Source of the DNA: JBBAEA01 sp041656175
GTDB lineage: Bacteria; Myxococcota_A; Bradymonadia; UBA4248
Direction: 5' to 3'
Assembly: GCA_041656175.1 (NCBI GenBank)
Contig: JBBAEA010000028.1
Coordinates: forward strand, 1-29,152
Length of the DNA: 29,152 nucleotides
The translations under genes and the position numbers were made by a program. The notes under the pieces were generated by a model that made no database searches, had not been told where the DNA came from, and saw nothing but the letters and a program-made list of their open reading frames with translations. Below, in pieces: positions 7,484-15,774 of the stretch. Numbering within the stretch: position 1 is the stretch's first letter; each line of letters opens with the position of its first letter.

Positions 7484-8605
7484 CTACGGCGTAACGCCAG
7501 TGTTTTGCACTGGGTAGTTATTCGGCGTGATCACGGGTGCTGTTTGCTGCGTGCCTTCATGATTCTGTTCTGCTTGCGCCGTGTTCGCAGGAACGATGAC
7601 TATTTGCTGACCTGTTTGCTGCGATGCAGGTGGTACAACGACTTGAATTTGTCCTGTGGGCTGAACATACGCTGGTTGCTGCACATACGCTGGTTGCTGT
7701 ACATGCGCTGGATGCTGCACATACGCTGGTTGCTGAACATACGCTGGTTGCTGCACATGCGTTGGTTGTGGGCTTTGAACTTGTGGGGCATCACTTTGTG
7801 CTGGCGCGCTACCGTCGTTAGGAACTTGGAGAATAAGCTTGCGCTCCCCGTCTTGCATATTATCTTGGAGCACCACTGAACCATCGGGTGCGGTTGCTGC
7901 GGCATCTTGTTTTCGCGTCTCCTCATCCGCAGTCTCCCCAAATGGAGAAATCGAAGTTTCGTCAATCGTTAACGGCGCCACTTGACTCGTTACGGGTTCT
8001 ACGAAGTGCCCATCCTCTCCCCATAAAATCACGTGGTTCTTGAGCAACAACGGCTCGTTCCCATCTTCAGTGTCGAGGCTACGCAAAAAGATAAGTCCAC
8101 CCTTTTGCTTGGGGTCACGCCGTACTACGTCAATTCCTGCATTCCAGTGATCTAAATGGATCGGCACCGAATAGAGCTGATCCCAAATCTTCGTGTCGGC
8201 GTTAAACGCATATAAAACATAACTCCCCATCTTAGAATCCATGGTGCTAACATATATCCCAAGTTTATCGAGCCCCTCAGCTTGGCCCAGCGCCCCTTCG
8301 TTAACGAGGTAAGCTAATTGGCAGGGTTCAATGCGTATGCCCTCAAACTCGGGGAAACTCACGTAGCAAGTTTTTGCTATACTTTCTAGCTTCCCATCTA
8401 CCATCGCCTCACTCAGGCTAAGTTCGCCGCGATCGTAGTTTGCAGAGCTAAAAAAGTGCCCGTAAATCTCGTTTCCAGGCTTTGCGGAGCGCCCAACATT
8501 ATAGAGTTCACCCGTAGAAGTAATTCGGTAAAGATCGACTGTCGAAGTCGTGGAGCAAGCTAAGAAGATAGAGGCTAGAACGATACAAAGGGATAACTTT
8601 TTCAT
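7484..8605 (-). CDS. Probable lipoprotein with C-terminal Gln/Pro hexapeptide repeats
   Basis: The frame is open further upstream, but the credible start is the ATG at 8605, giving MKKLSLCIVLASIFLAC: a lipoprotein-type signal with the lipid-bearing Cys at 17 (Phe at -3 is less usual), and AAGG just upstream. The 373-residue protein continues with TTSTVDLYRITSTG and a beta-rich region of about 230 residues that I cannot place in a family. The C-terminal 120 residues are low complexity and contain tandem YVQQPA/HVQQPA units from six 18-bp repeats at 7661-7768. It lies 61 bases after nadC and may be in the same transcript. The N-terminal lipid and flexible Gln/Pro tail suggest a surface or periplasm-facing protein. 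The function is unknown. Confidence 0.75.
   Translation of the reverse strand: MKKLSLCIVLASIFLACSTTSTVDLYRITSTGELYNVGRSAKPGNEIYGHFFSSANYDRGELSLSEAMVDGKLESIAKTCYVSFPEFEGIRIEPCQLAYLVNEGALGQAEGLDKLGIYVSTMDSKMGSYVLYAFNADTKIWDQLYSVPIHLDHWNAGIDVVRRDPKQKGGLIFLRSLDTEDGNEPLLLKNHVILWGEDGHFVEPVTSQVAPLTIDETSISPFGETADEETRKQDAAATAPDGSVVLQDNMQDGERKLILQVPNDGSAPAQSDAPQVQSPQPTHVQQPAYVQQPAYVQHPAHVQQPAYVQQPAYVQPTGQIQVVVPPASQQTGQQIVIVPANTAQAEQNHEGTQQTAPVITPNNYPVQNTGVTP
7661..7768 (-). repeat. Six in-frame 18-bp tandem repeats inside the lipoprotein gene
   Basis: Units of the form CAGCAACCAGCGTATGTG (minus strand) encode QQPAYV. The two central units are identical apart from the last base. Others differ by CAT for CAA (His for Gln) or CGCATG for CGTATG. 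The 18-bp period keeps the frame, so unit number can change without disrupting the protein. Confidence 0.9.
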
Positions 8606-8666
8606 AATAAAGACCTTGCTCAAGCTTAAAGTTAAATGATAAAATATTTCATCATAAAATTGGAGT

Positions 8667-9524
8667 TTAGTGAAAACGCATCGAAATATCTGCGGCTTTT
8701 GTTGAGTGTGTAATCGCCCCGCTAGAGACGTAGTCCACGCCCAAATGAGAGAGACTTGGCGCGCGTTCCAAATCCACATTACCCGAAATCTCTGTGATTG
8801 CACGACGCTGAATAAGGTCGAGCGCTTCCTGCATTTGGGGAATGCTCATATTATCTAACATAATAATATCGGCTCCAGCAGCTAACGCTTCTTTGACCAT
8901 ATCAAGCGTTTCACACTCGACTTCGATGCGCAAACTGTGTGGAGCATGCGCTTTTGCCAATCTGACTGCTTCAGCGATGGAGCCTGATGCCGCGATGTGA
9001 TTGTCCTTAAGAATGACGCCACTACCGAGGTTAAAGCGATGACTACGCCCACCCCCAGTGCGAACTGCATAGTGTTGCAGTTCACGCATCCCTGGCAAGG
9101 TCTTTCGGGTATTGCATAGCATGACCTCTGAGCCCAAAGCCTCAACAATCTGATTGGTGTGCGTGGCAACCCCGCTTAAATGTTGCAAAAAATTTAAAGC
9201 CACGCGTTCTGCCTTTAGTAACACAGAGGTGGGACCACTAAATTCGGCAAACTTCGTAAACTTTGCTATTTTATCTCCATCTTTAGCCTTGAACTCGATT
9301 TTTAGCTCTGCATTCATCCCAAGGCTGAGCGCATAAATCCTGGTAAATACAAGGCGAAAAATCTCACTTCCGCACAAAACGAGCTCTTCCTTGGCGAGCA
9401 AGTAGCCGCTGCTGCGGTGCTCTGCGCCAAAGATGGCATCGGTGCTAAAGTCCGAGGCGAGCAGATCTTCTTCTATGGCTAGGTCGATGAGCTTTAGACT
9501 AAGGGGTGAAATGCTGAACATCAT
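8667..9524 (-). CDS. nadC: Nicotinate-nucleotide pyrophosphorylase (quinolinate phosphoribosyltransferase)
   Basis: Converts quinolinate and PRPP to nicotinate mononucleotide, CO2 and PPi in de novo NAD synthesis in the cytoplasm. The 285-residue length is typical. Signatures are ERVALNFLQHLSGVAT (106-121), NTRKTLPGMR (138-147, substrate-binding Arg/Lys), GGGRSHRFNL (157-166), LKDNHI (172-177), IEVE (200-203), IMLDN (221-225) and EISGNV (245-250). The protein begins MMFSIS, so the first or second ATG could be used. No nadA or nadB is in the window. The 65-base gap upstream holds two perfect palindromes around a possible -10 box, so it may have its own regulated promoter or be co-transcribed with the HEAT-like gene. 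Confidence 0.96.
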   Translation of the reverse strand: MMFSISPLSLKLIDLAIEEDLLASDFSTDAIFGAEHRSSGYLLAKEELVLCGSEIFRLVFTRIYALSLGMNAELKIEFKAKDGDKIAKFTKFAEFSGPTSVLLKAERVALNFLQHLSGVATHTNQIVEALGSEVMLCNTRKTLPGMRELQHYAVRTGGGRSHRFNLGSGVILKDNHIAASGSIAEAVRLAKAHAPHSLRIEVECETLDMVKEALAAGADIIMLDNMSIPQMQEALDLIQRRAITEISGNVDLERAPSLSHLGVDYVSSGAITHSTKAADISMRFH

Positions 9525-9546
9525 TTTTTATCCTTGAGCGCAAACC

Positions 9547-9575
9547 CACTTGCGCAAGTGTTATACAACGTTGTT
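9547..9575 (-). promoter_or_regulatory. Two perfect palindromes around a possible -10 box upstream of nadC
   Basis: CACTTGCGCAAGTG (9547-9560, 14 bp, perfect) and ACAACGTTGT (9566-9575, 10 bp, perfect) bracket TATAAC on the minus strand (9560-9565). The larger palindrome lies 23 bases upstream of the nadC start. It looks like an operator, but the regulator is unknown, and no good -35 is visible. Confidence 0.4.
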
Positions 9576-9589
9576 TTGCCAAAGATATT

Positions 9590-10723
9590 CTAGCGTCCCG
9601 CTGATTTTTGGCGATACAGCAACTGTGCCTGACGAGCAACCTGCGAAGACACGCTTTTGCTGCGTTGAATTGCCTTCAAATCGTTTGGACGTATCGTTTT
9701 AAGAAAGCCCAAAGCATCGGCTACGGGGCATTTGGGGTTATTGACCAAAGCCAAAACAACAGGGTAGTAACGTGTCCACTCCTTGCGCCCTGCAATGTAG
9801 GCTATAATTTCGTTGCTCACCGCCTTGGAACTCGCAATCCCGTTAACCTCGCTCAAACTTAAGCGCGGACTTTGGATCGCTGCCATATACACAATCTTTT
9901 GCGAGTCACGTAGCAACAAAGTTCGCTCCTCGCGCCCACCTAAAGTCGCCAAGCGAACCTTTTGTGGAGGCGACATCTTTGAGATCATCTGCCACTTTGA
10001 CAACCTTCGTGACTCTTCTTCATCTCTTGCATCTCGTTCATTATCAACAAGCGCATCAAGCTCATCTTGCTTATCCTCGATTTCCTTAGCGTGTGCAGCA
10101 TCGTGTAAAATCGCTTCAAATTCTTCATCAGACACTCTTGCGTCTGCCTTATACGCTGTATCTTGCGCTGCCTCTTGCACAGCGCTCAAATTCGGGAGTT
10201 TCACATTATTTAACTTTGCGAGCTCCAGAATTTTGTCGACCTGTACCATACGTGTGTTGGGGTTCATATACAATTTTTCTATAATTTCGGGATATCGCAG
10301 CAACCTTACATGTTGGTTAGCAATGCGCTCTGCAATCTCTGCGTTCGCCTTCGCCGCTATATCCCTGATAGTTATATCGTGGCAAGCCGCATTATTGATT
10401 AAAATTTCAATTAACTCCATTTTATCTGAATAAAGCACAGCAAGCTCGTGCAACAAAACTGCTGGCAAATCTTCTTGCAGTACCGGCTTCACAACATCGG
10501 CGGGTAAGCTCTTCAATGAATCATGTGCCGCTGCGCGCACCTCTTCATCCGTGTCAAACTGAAGCTGGTACAAGACGTACACCAAATCGCTAGCCTGCAT
10601 GGGCAACGCAGCCTTGGCCGCCATTTGTCGCATTGGCAGCGGGGTCGAAACATCAATATATTTGTGTAAATGCGCCGCGATTGCATCAAGCGGTAGCGGG
10701 TCTCTCGTTATTTTTTCGGACAT
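9590..10723 (-). CDS. HEAT-like repeat protein, unknown function
   Basis: 377 residues, helical and cytoplasmic, with no signal or membrane segment. Residues about 60-95 (FDTDEEVRAAAHDSLKSLPADV) and 125-150 (CHDITIRDIAAKANAEIAERI) match the HEAT/armadillo-like pattern of paired helices. A charged stretch (210-245) contains DDKQDELDALVDNERDARDEEES-like acidic sequence. The C-terminal 130 residues (KVRLATLGGREERTLLLRD, AAIQSPRLSLSEVNGIA, REW-like RKEWTRYYPVVLALVNNPKCP) resemble a conserved C-terminal block that I recall from deltaproteobacterial HEAT-domain proteins of unknown role. Such repeats usually mediate protein contacts. It is divergent from the DUF4332 gene and lies 65 bases upstream of nadC on the same strand. 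Confidence 0.7.
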   Translation of the reverse strand: MSEKITRDPLPLDAIAAHLHKYIDVSTPLPMRQMAAKAALPMQASDLVYVLYQLQFDTDEEVRAAAHDSLKSLPADVVKPVLQEDLPAVLLHELAVLYSDKMELIEILINNAACHDITIRDIAAKANAEIAERIANQHVRLLRYPEIIEKLYMNPNTRMVQVDKILELAKLNNVKLPNLSAVQEAAQDTAYKADARVSDEEFEAILHDAAHAKEIEDKQDELDALVDNERDARDEEESRRLSKWQMISKMSPPQKVRLATLGGREERTLLLRDSQKIVYMAAIQSPRLSLSEVNGIASSKAVSNEIIAYIAGRKEWTRYYPVVLALVNNPKCPVADALGFLKTIRPNDLKAIQRSKSVSSQVARQAQLLYRQKSAGR

Positions 10724-10886
10724 TATGCTAGAACCTTTACTTCATATAAAACCAATGAACCATGCAAAGCGCTGCTCATTTAAGCGTCTTATGGCACAGC
10801 CTTGCCTTAGCACTGATTATCTTATATTTTTAAAGAGTTGCACGCAATGGCTGCGTGGGCATCCATCACTTTTGCTGGGAGACATT

Positions 10887-11297
10887 ATGGCAAATTACAA
10901 AGTTGAAGAAGTAGAAGGCATTGGAGAGGTTCTAGGTGAGAAACTGCGAGAGCATGGAGTTACGACAACTGACAAGCTACTAGAAGCGACACTCAGCCCG
11001 AAGCAGCGCAAGGACTTGGCTGAAAAAACAGGCATCCCTGAAAAGAAAATATTAAGATTCGCCAATATGGTCGATCTTTTCCGCATTACAGGTGTTGGTG
11101 GCGAATACGCCGAACTCCTCGAAGCCGCTGGCGTAGACACCGTTGTCGAACTCGCGCGACGCCGTGCTGACAACCTCACCCAGGCGATGCTGGAGGCCAA
11201 CGAGGCCAAAAACCTTGTTCGCCGCGCGCCTTCTCAAAAAGAAGTCGAAAAGTGGATCGAGGAGGCAAAGAGCCTTCCCAGAAAATTGACGTACTAA
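10887..11297 (+). CDS. DUF4332-type helix-hairpin-helix protein
   Basis: 136 residues from an ATG preceded by GGGAG; the frame stays open upstream to 10599, but that part runs antisense into the HEAT-like gene. It contains two helix-hairpin-helix-like modules: VEEVEGIGEVLGEKLREHGV (5-24), with TTTDKLLEATLSPKQRKDLA, and ITGVGGEYAELLEAAGVDTV (66-85), with VELARRRADNLTQAM. This layout is that of DUF4332 and related 'pathway-specific HhH' proteins, which resemble DNA-binding (HhH)2 folds. The molecular role is not established to my knowledge; nucleic-acid binding is the likely guess. A weak TTGCCT...TATATT pair lies upstream near 10800-10830. Confidence 0.8.
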   Translation: MANYKVEEVEGIGEVLGEKLREHGVTTTDKLLEATLSPKQRKDLAEKTGIPEKKILRFANMVDLFRITGVGGEYAELLEAAGVDTVVELARRRADNLTQAMLEANEAKNLVRRAPSQKEVEKWIEEAKSLPRKLTY

Positions 11298-11325
11298 CGC
11301 GTTCACTTTTAGCTTGTGCTTTACG

Positions 11326-11493
11326 TAAGCAAGCTCTGAGCTGTTGGGAATATCGCCCCAAGCCCGCGTGCCTAACGGCAAGCAGGCTTTGTATTGCATT
11401 GATTTCATTGACTTTATTTTAAACACCCCACTCGCCTTCCATACTTTATTTTAGCCGCTTATGATGTTTTTTCATTCATCAGAGCCGCCCTAG
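11326..11493 (+). repeat. Family A MITE-like repeat, copy A4
   Basis: The left end GCAAGCTCTGAGCTGTTGGG matches GGAAGCTCTGAGCCTTTGGG in copy A6. The core TTGATTTCATTGACTTTATTTTAAA is at 11399-11423 (in pieces), and the right end TCAGAGCCGCCCTAGG is the inverted terminal repeat. It is about 168 bp long. It starts 29 bases after the DUF4332 stop codon and is followed by family B copy B3. Confidence 0.7.
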
Positions 11494-11509
11494 GAAGAGC
11501 TAAACAATC

Positions 11510-11608
11510 GCAGTGGGGGCGTTACGGGGGCTAGGGCCCCCGTTGAGGGGGTAGTGGCAAACCCGCGCACAGCGCGGGGTTGACACGTAGGGGGACACTT
11601 CCCCCACC
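11510..11608 (+). repeat. Family B modular repeat, short-core copy B3
   Basis: The inverted counterpart of B2. Hairpins ACGGGGG/CCCCCGT (11524-11543), CAAACCCGCGC/GCGCGGGGTTG and GGGGGA/TTCCCCC follow in reverse order, joined by GAGGGGGTAG. Inside the central stem B2 has CAACCCC where B3 has CAAACCC, with the partner strand changed in the opposite sense. It ends 15 bases from the pilY1 stop codon and may serve as the pilY1 terminator. Confidence 0.75.
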
Positions 11609-11623
11609 AAGAAAAAGCTTTAC

Positions 11624-14600
11624 TTATTCGTAAACGCTAGACCACGAAAGAGGCGTAAGTCTAGGCATAACGGGGGCTAGGTCGATGGCCAAGGATTCGG
11701 TGCTGCGGTTTGGGGAGGCGATGCCGCTTGAGCCAGGGATGTCGGGGGCGTTTTTGTGGGGATTTTCGCCCGTTTGGAGTATGAGCTGCGGGGAGGCTAG
11801 GGCGGCTTGCATATTGCCTGATGGGTCACTGGAGGTGATGCAGATGTTTTGTGGGGAAACTTCGAGGCCATAGACGACGGTGTCGGAGCCTAGGGCGAAA
11901 TAGTTGGGGTTGTGATCGTTTTTCCAGTAATCGCTTTGGGAGTCGGGGCGTTGAACATTGATATTGGATGCGATGTGGTTTGCGCCTGCTTTGGTGCCAC
12001 TTTCCGTGACGGATAGGCGCCAAACCTTGGCATTACCAGTGGCGCAAGAGTCGACGGATTGTTCGCTTTGGTAGCTAGGAACGTAAATTTGATAGTTAAA
12101 AAGTAGCGGGGCGCCAGTGATTTTTTGACTATCCTGCATATGGTAGACGGTATGTTTCGATTCGACGCCGTGAACAACGCTACCACTTTGCATGACATTA
12201 AGGGAGTCTGGGCTAGTCTTATCGAAAGCCAAGAGCTTGGGGTAATATGCGCCAGTGGGGTTGAGTTTGTATTCGCAGTGTTGAACGAACTTTCCGTCGA
12301 CATAACTGCCAGTACAGCTGCGTCTGTCGACGAAGCTAGCGAAATAATTGTTCGTTAATCCGTAAATGCTTAAATTATCGGGCATCCCCGTGCCAAAACT
12401 GACGCTGAGCACATTGTTGGCGAGTAAGCCGACAGCGGGTTTGTGGTAAATGGGCTCATAAGTTTGTTCAATAAGGCCACTATTTTGTCGGGGATCAAAG
12501 ATGACGCTCGTGTCCGCGTTGGCTAAGCTTATCCAGTTATTTGGATTGGGATCCATAAAGTCTATGCGGTGCATGCGCCCAGCAGCATCGCCTACGTAGA
12601 GGACTTGCGCGGTTTTGTTAAAGCCACTGGGATAAACTGCTGGGCTACCGGTGACGACCTTGTCAAACGATATGGTTTTTACGATTAAATCTGAGCCATC
12701 TTCGGCGGGATCTAGCCGTACAACGTAAAGCGCTTTTCCAATCTCGCCTGACTCCCTATAGGAGCCTGGACTGGGGAAACCAGCAGATACCATCGCGACA
12801 GGTTCGATCTTACCGGCAATATTTAAATTCGTAATGACAGCTTCGCCGTAACTGTAGCCCATATTGGCAAAGCCAAACTCGTCTTCGTCAGAGCCTGTGC
12901 CATGCTTGGGGGTTCGCAGCGTATTGCTTATCTCCCAAATAACGCTCGGCGCATCAGGATCTGTAACATCAAGCGCGTAGTAAGCTCGTCCACCGTCGCG
13001 CAAACCACCCACTAAAACACTGCGCCACTCGTTTTTACTGGGAATAAAGATATCCTTAGCCACGGGTGGAGCGTTGACAAAGCTTTGCTTCCCAAAGTTG
13101 AGCAAATCCCTCAGTTTTGGATAAAGCGTTTTAGGTATAAACGCCCAGCGCTCCGCACCCTCGGCTACGGAAGACGCGGTGTTGAGGTTTTTGCCAAGGT
13201 TAAATGCGTGCAGCATCCCGTCGTTTGCTCCGACGTAAAGCATGGTATCGCGCAGCCAGTGCTTTTTGCTAAAGCTTTGGTAGCTCTTGCTTGCGTAGCT
13301 TCGCTCTGGCCCCCCAACGATGACGGGGCTAGCGTATTCTATGGTTCCTAAGGGTTGGGAGGCAATGAATTCGCGGTACTCACAGCTTCGCACCACGCCA
13401 GGCATGCATTTTCCTACGTGACAAACTCTGTTTATGCCGCAGTCGCGGTGTGCAGAGCATTGTGTAGCTTTAGGGAAACAGAAGTTTGCGAGGCAAACCT
13501 CGTTGTGCGAACAACCGTCGGCACAGCGCTTCAGACCCGAGAGCTGCGAGCTTTGGTAGCACTTTCCAACCATACAATATCTACCCACCCCCTCACTTTC
13601 GCAGTCAAAGTCGGTGGCGCAATGGTAGGGATTGAGGATGTAGTTGTCGTTGATGGTTTGTCCTGCTCCATCGGTAGAGGCGTATATGGATTGTGTCATA
13701 GCAATATCGCATTGATTTTGACTTTCTTGGTAATCAAATTGCGCATGCGCCCCAAGTTTGCCGGCATTGGGGTCGCCAATTTTTATCATCTCGGGGAAGA
13801 TTGCGTTCTCATGGCCTCCTTCGTAGTTACCTAACCAAATGCTGCGATCCGAACTGCAATTCTCGTTTTCCTTACATGCGTTGACACGTGTTTGGAGCAG
13901 CTGAGCCATGTCGATAAACTGCGATTCATCGCGTACAAAGCCCTCCGATGAGCACACGAAGGTTTCTCGCTCTAGCTGCGATTTCCATAAATTGCCCTGC
14001 CCCACTTCGTAGCCGCTATAGACTTCATACCAACCTGTTTTAGCGCCATTGGCAAGGCGGCCTATGCGCGTTGTCGAGGCGGCCTTTGTGCGTGAAACCT
14101 TGCCCCGAAGCATGTCGGTGAGCACAGAGACCAGCGCGATACGCAGACCATCGCCCGTTGCGGCGTCATAAAAACAGTTATTCCCCGCATCGATAAAGCT
14201 GTTGTACCCAGAAAGATCTGTGGGGTGAATGGTGGAGTTAGCACTTTCACCTGTTCGGCAGGTTCCCCCTTGCCAAGCGGTTCTGTTAAGCATGTTTCTC
14301 GCAGCAGCGCTAAGATTAGTAAACGCAAAACCAACAATATAAGTTTTTATTCCAGCGTCATATAATCGCCGCGCGTCATGCCAAACGTGGCTGTACAAGC
14401 CCTTAATATTGGGGTTTGTCGAGTTGTAGCCTGCACTGGGCTCCCCATCGGTCACTAAAATGATGGCCTTATCACGGCAAGAGTAGAACGGATCTGTATG
14501 CCGTTCAGTCGTGGATTTTGGCGTTGTATGTACATTTTCGTCTTGGGTAAAAACGTAGTAGAGATCCGCTAGTGCAGGCCCAGTCGGTGTTCCCCCGTAG

Positions 14601-15391
14601 GCGTAATAGCTACGCACCATGTCGACGACTCGCGCATTGGTTCGCTCGATCTCCGAAACAGAATCGAAGGCAGGTGGGTATATTAATGGGGCTGGCGTAT
14701 CGAATTTTGCCGTCCAAATGCCAACAGCCTCAGTTATGGTTTTATAAGGATCCGTAATACTCGGTGAGTAGTAAGTAATCCCTCCATCTGTATACGAGGA
14801 TGCTTTTCCATATAAATCTGCACTATTTGCCCAATACGCAAAGCCAGCAAAACCGAACTTGACTGACGCTGCATAAGATTGTATCAAACCATCACTATAA
14901 AACTTATCGTCACTAGCGTTCAAATCTGAAAAGTACGGACAAACCAAAGGAATAGAGTTACTACTCGAAAATTTTCTGTATATATCCCCGTTTGTCATGC
15001 TTTCTCTGTGGTTCCAGCAGCCGTCTGTGTTACAAACGTTGTAGGAGCGGTAAACCTTTTGTCTGTGGCACGCGCCCCAATCCGCGTAGGACTTTCCATC
15101 GCGCGCCGAGGCACAGGTCGTGTAGTTCCTAACACTACCCGCCAACGCTTCTTTGGCTAGCATAAGGCGAGATTTCTCGTTAATGATGCCTTTAAATCTG
15201 TTAGAGTGGCAAAGACCACTGGAACTGTAGTTAATATCATACATTTGACGCCCATCGACCGTAAAGTTCATGGAACCCGATGTGTCAATGGTTATAAATA
15301 CAATGGGGGCGCGCTTATCTTGTCCAAAGGCTAGCGTTGCCGTTATGCAAGCGGCAAGTATGATAATGAGCCAAGTCAATGTTTTGCGCAT
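11624..15391 (-). CDS. pilY1: PilY1-like type IV pilus tip protein with N-terminal vWA domain
   Basis: 1255 residues. GAGGAG lies six bases before the ATG. A Sec signal peptide (MRKTLTWLIIILAACITATLAFG, 1-23, given in two parts: MRKTLTWLIIILAAC then ITATLAFG) is followed by a von Willebrand A domain with the MIDAS motif DTSGS (36-40) and TDGEPS (314-319). A Cys-rich region (about 585-675) has repeated 'C..D.DC...G..C..GKC' units (CHVGKCMPG, CMVGKCYQS), a style common in deltaproteobacterial surface proteins. The C-terminal half is the PilY1 beta-propeller: LYVGANDGMLHAFN, ERWAFIPK, LVGGLRDGGRAYYALDVT, FGFANMGYSYGEAV. PilY1 proteins cap type IV pili and aid extension, adhesion and surface sensing. 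No minor pilin genes lie beside it; the gene stands alone between repeat elements. Confidence 0.9.
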   Translation of the reverse strand: MRKTLTWLIIILAACITATLAFGQDKRAPIVFITIDTSGSMNFTVDGRQMYDINYSSSGLCHSNRFKGIINEKSRLMLAKEALAGSVRNYTTCASARDGKSYADWGACHRQKVYRSYNVCNTDGCWNHRESMTNGDIYRKFSSSNSIPLVCPYFSDLNASDDKFYSDGLIQSYAASVKFGFAGFAYWANSADLYGKASSYTDGGITYYSPSITDPYKTITEAVGIWTAKFDTPAPLIYPPAFDSVSEIERTNARVVDMVRSYYAYGGTPTGPALADLYYVFTQDENVHTTPKSTTERHTDPFYSCRDKAIILVTDGEPSAGYNSTNPNIKGLYSHVWHDARRLYDAGIKTYIVGFAFTNLSAAARNMLNRTAWQGGTCRTGESANSTIHPTDLSGYNSFIDAGNNCFYDAATGDGLRIALVSVLTDMLRGKVSRTKAASTTRIGRLANGAKTGWYEVYSGYEVGQGNLWKSQLERETFVCSSEGFVRDESQFIDMAQLLQTRVNACKENENCSSDRSIWLGNYEGGHENAIFPEMIKIGDPNAGKLGAHAQFDYQESQNQCDIAMTQSIYASTDGAGQTINDNYILNPYHCATDFDCESEGVGRYCMVGKCYQSSQLSGLKRCADGCSHNEVCLANFCFPKATQCSAHRDCGINRVCHVGKCMPGVVRSCEYREFIASQPLGTIEYASPVIVGGPERSYASKSYQSFSKKHWLRDTMLYVGANDGMLHAFNLGKNLNTASSVAEGAERWAFIPKTLYPKLRDLLNFGKQSFVNAPPVAKDIFIPSKNEWRSVLVGGLRDGGRAYYALDVTDPDAPSVIWEISNTLRTPKHGTGSDEDEFGFANMGYSYGEAVITNLNIAGKIEPVAMVSAGFPSPGSYRESGEIGKALYVVRLDPAEDGSDLIVKTISFDKVVTGSPAVYPSGFNKTAQVLYVGDAAGRMHRIDFMDPNPNNWISLANADTSVIFDPRQNSGLIEQTYEPIYHKPAVGLLANNVLSVSFGTGMPDNLSIYGLTNNYFASFVDRRSCTGSYVDGKFVQHCEYKLNPTGAYYPKLLAFDKTSPDSLNVMQSGSVVHGVESKHTVYHMQDSQKITGAPLLFNYQIYVPSYQSEQSVDSCATGNAKVWRLSVTESGTKAGANHIASNINVQRPDSQSDYWKNDHNPNYFALGSDTVVYGLEVSPQNICITSSDPSGNMQAALASPQLILQTGENPHKNAPDIPGSSGIASPNRSTESLAIDLAPVMPRLTPLSWSSVYE

Positions 15392-15728
15392 AGCACACTC
15401 CTCATTTACAATTCATAACGATATTTCGGGCGCTCAAGAGCCCACTCCCCCAAAACACACACTTTACACTGCAAAGCCGTTTAGCAATAATAGCACCGTG
15501 CGCAGCCTAAAGAGTTTCCATGCTCCCCCCATTTACACTCTAAAGTGTAAGCAGTGATTTATATTTAACCATGGCAATTTGCGCCCCCATTCCAGCAGTG
15601 ATTTTAGCAGGCTTTTAAGTAAATTGCACGTGAAATCAAAATTTCTCTGCGAAACTTCTCCATCAAACATGAAATGAGAATTTTGTACAAATCAGTTTCG
15701 TAAAATGACTTTCACAAAAAATCGCTTT
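15392..15728. other. pilY1 upstream region with an inverted-repeat operator candidate
   Basis: This 337-base gap holds the pilY1 leader. A 7-4-7 inverted repeat TTACACT-CTAA-AGTGTAA is at 15533-15550, and a further TTACACT half-site is at about 15465. I see no convincing -10/-35 pair and no small gene. Confidence 0.4.
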
Positions 15729-15750
15729 TTTAAGAACACTCTGATGCATG
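15729..15750 (-). repeat. Family A terminal fragment (A-end only)
   Basis: TTTAAGAACACTCTGATGCATG matches the terminal inverted repeat of family A (CTTAAGGACGCTCTGAT). The rest of the element is missing. Family B copy B4 starts 25 bases further on, as if the A element had been cut back next to it. Confidence 0.4.
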
Positions 15751-15774
15751 CGATATTTAAGCTTTACACCTTTG

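Noticed and set aside
7600..7965. Long open frames in other frames overlapping the lipoprotein repeat region
   Set aside because: They arise because the 18-bp tandem repeats contain no stop in several frames; the MKK...LAC lipoprotein frame has the signal peptide and ribosome site.
9813..10433. A 206-codon plus-strand open frame opposite the HEAT-like gene
   Set aside because: It is a Ser-rich shadow of the minus-strand frame with no ribosome site; the opposite frame has HEAT-type helices and a sensible start.
10599..10886. An N-terminal extension of the DUF4332 protein
   Set aside because: It overlaps the start of the divergent HEAT-like gene, has no coding character, and the ATG at 10887 has a good ribosome site.
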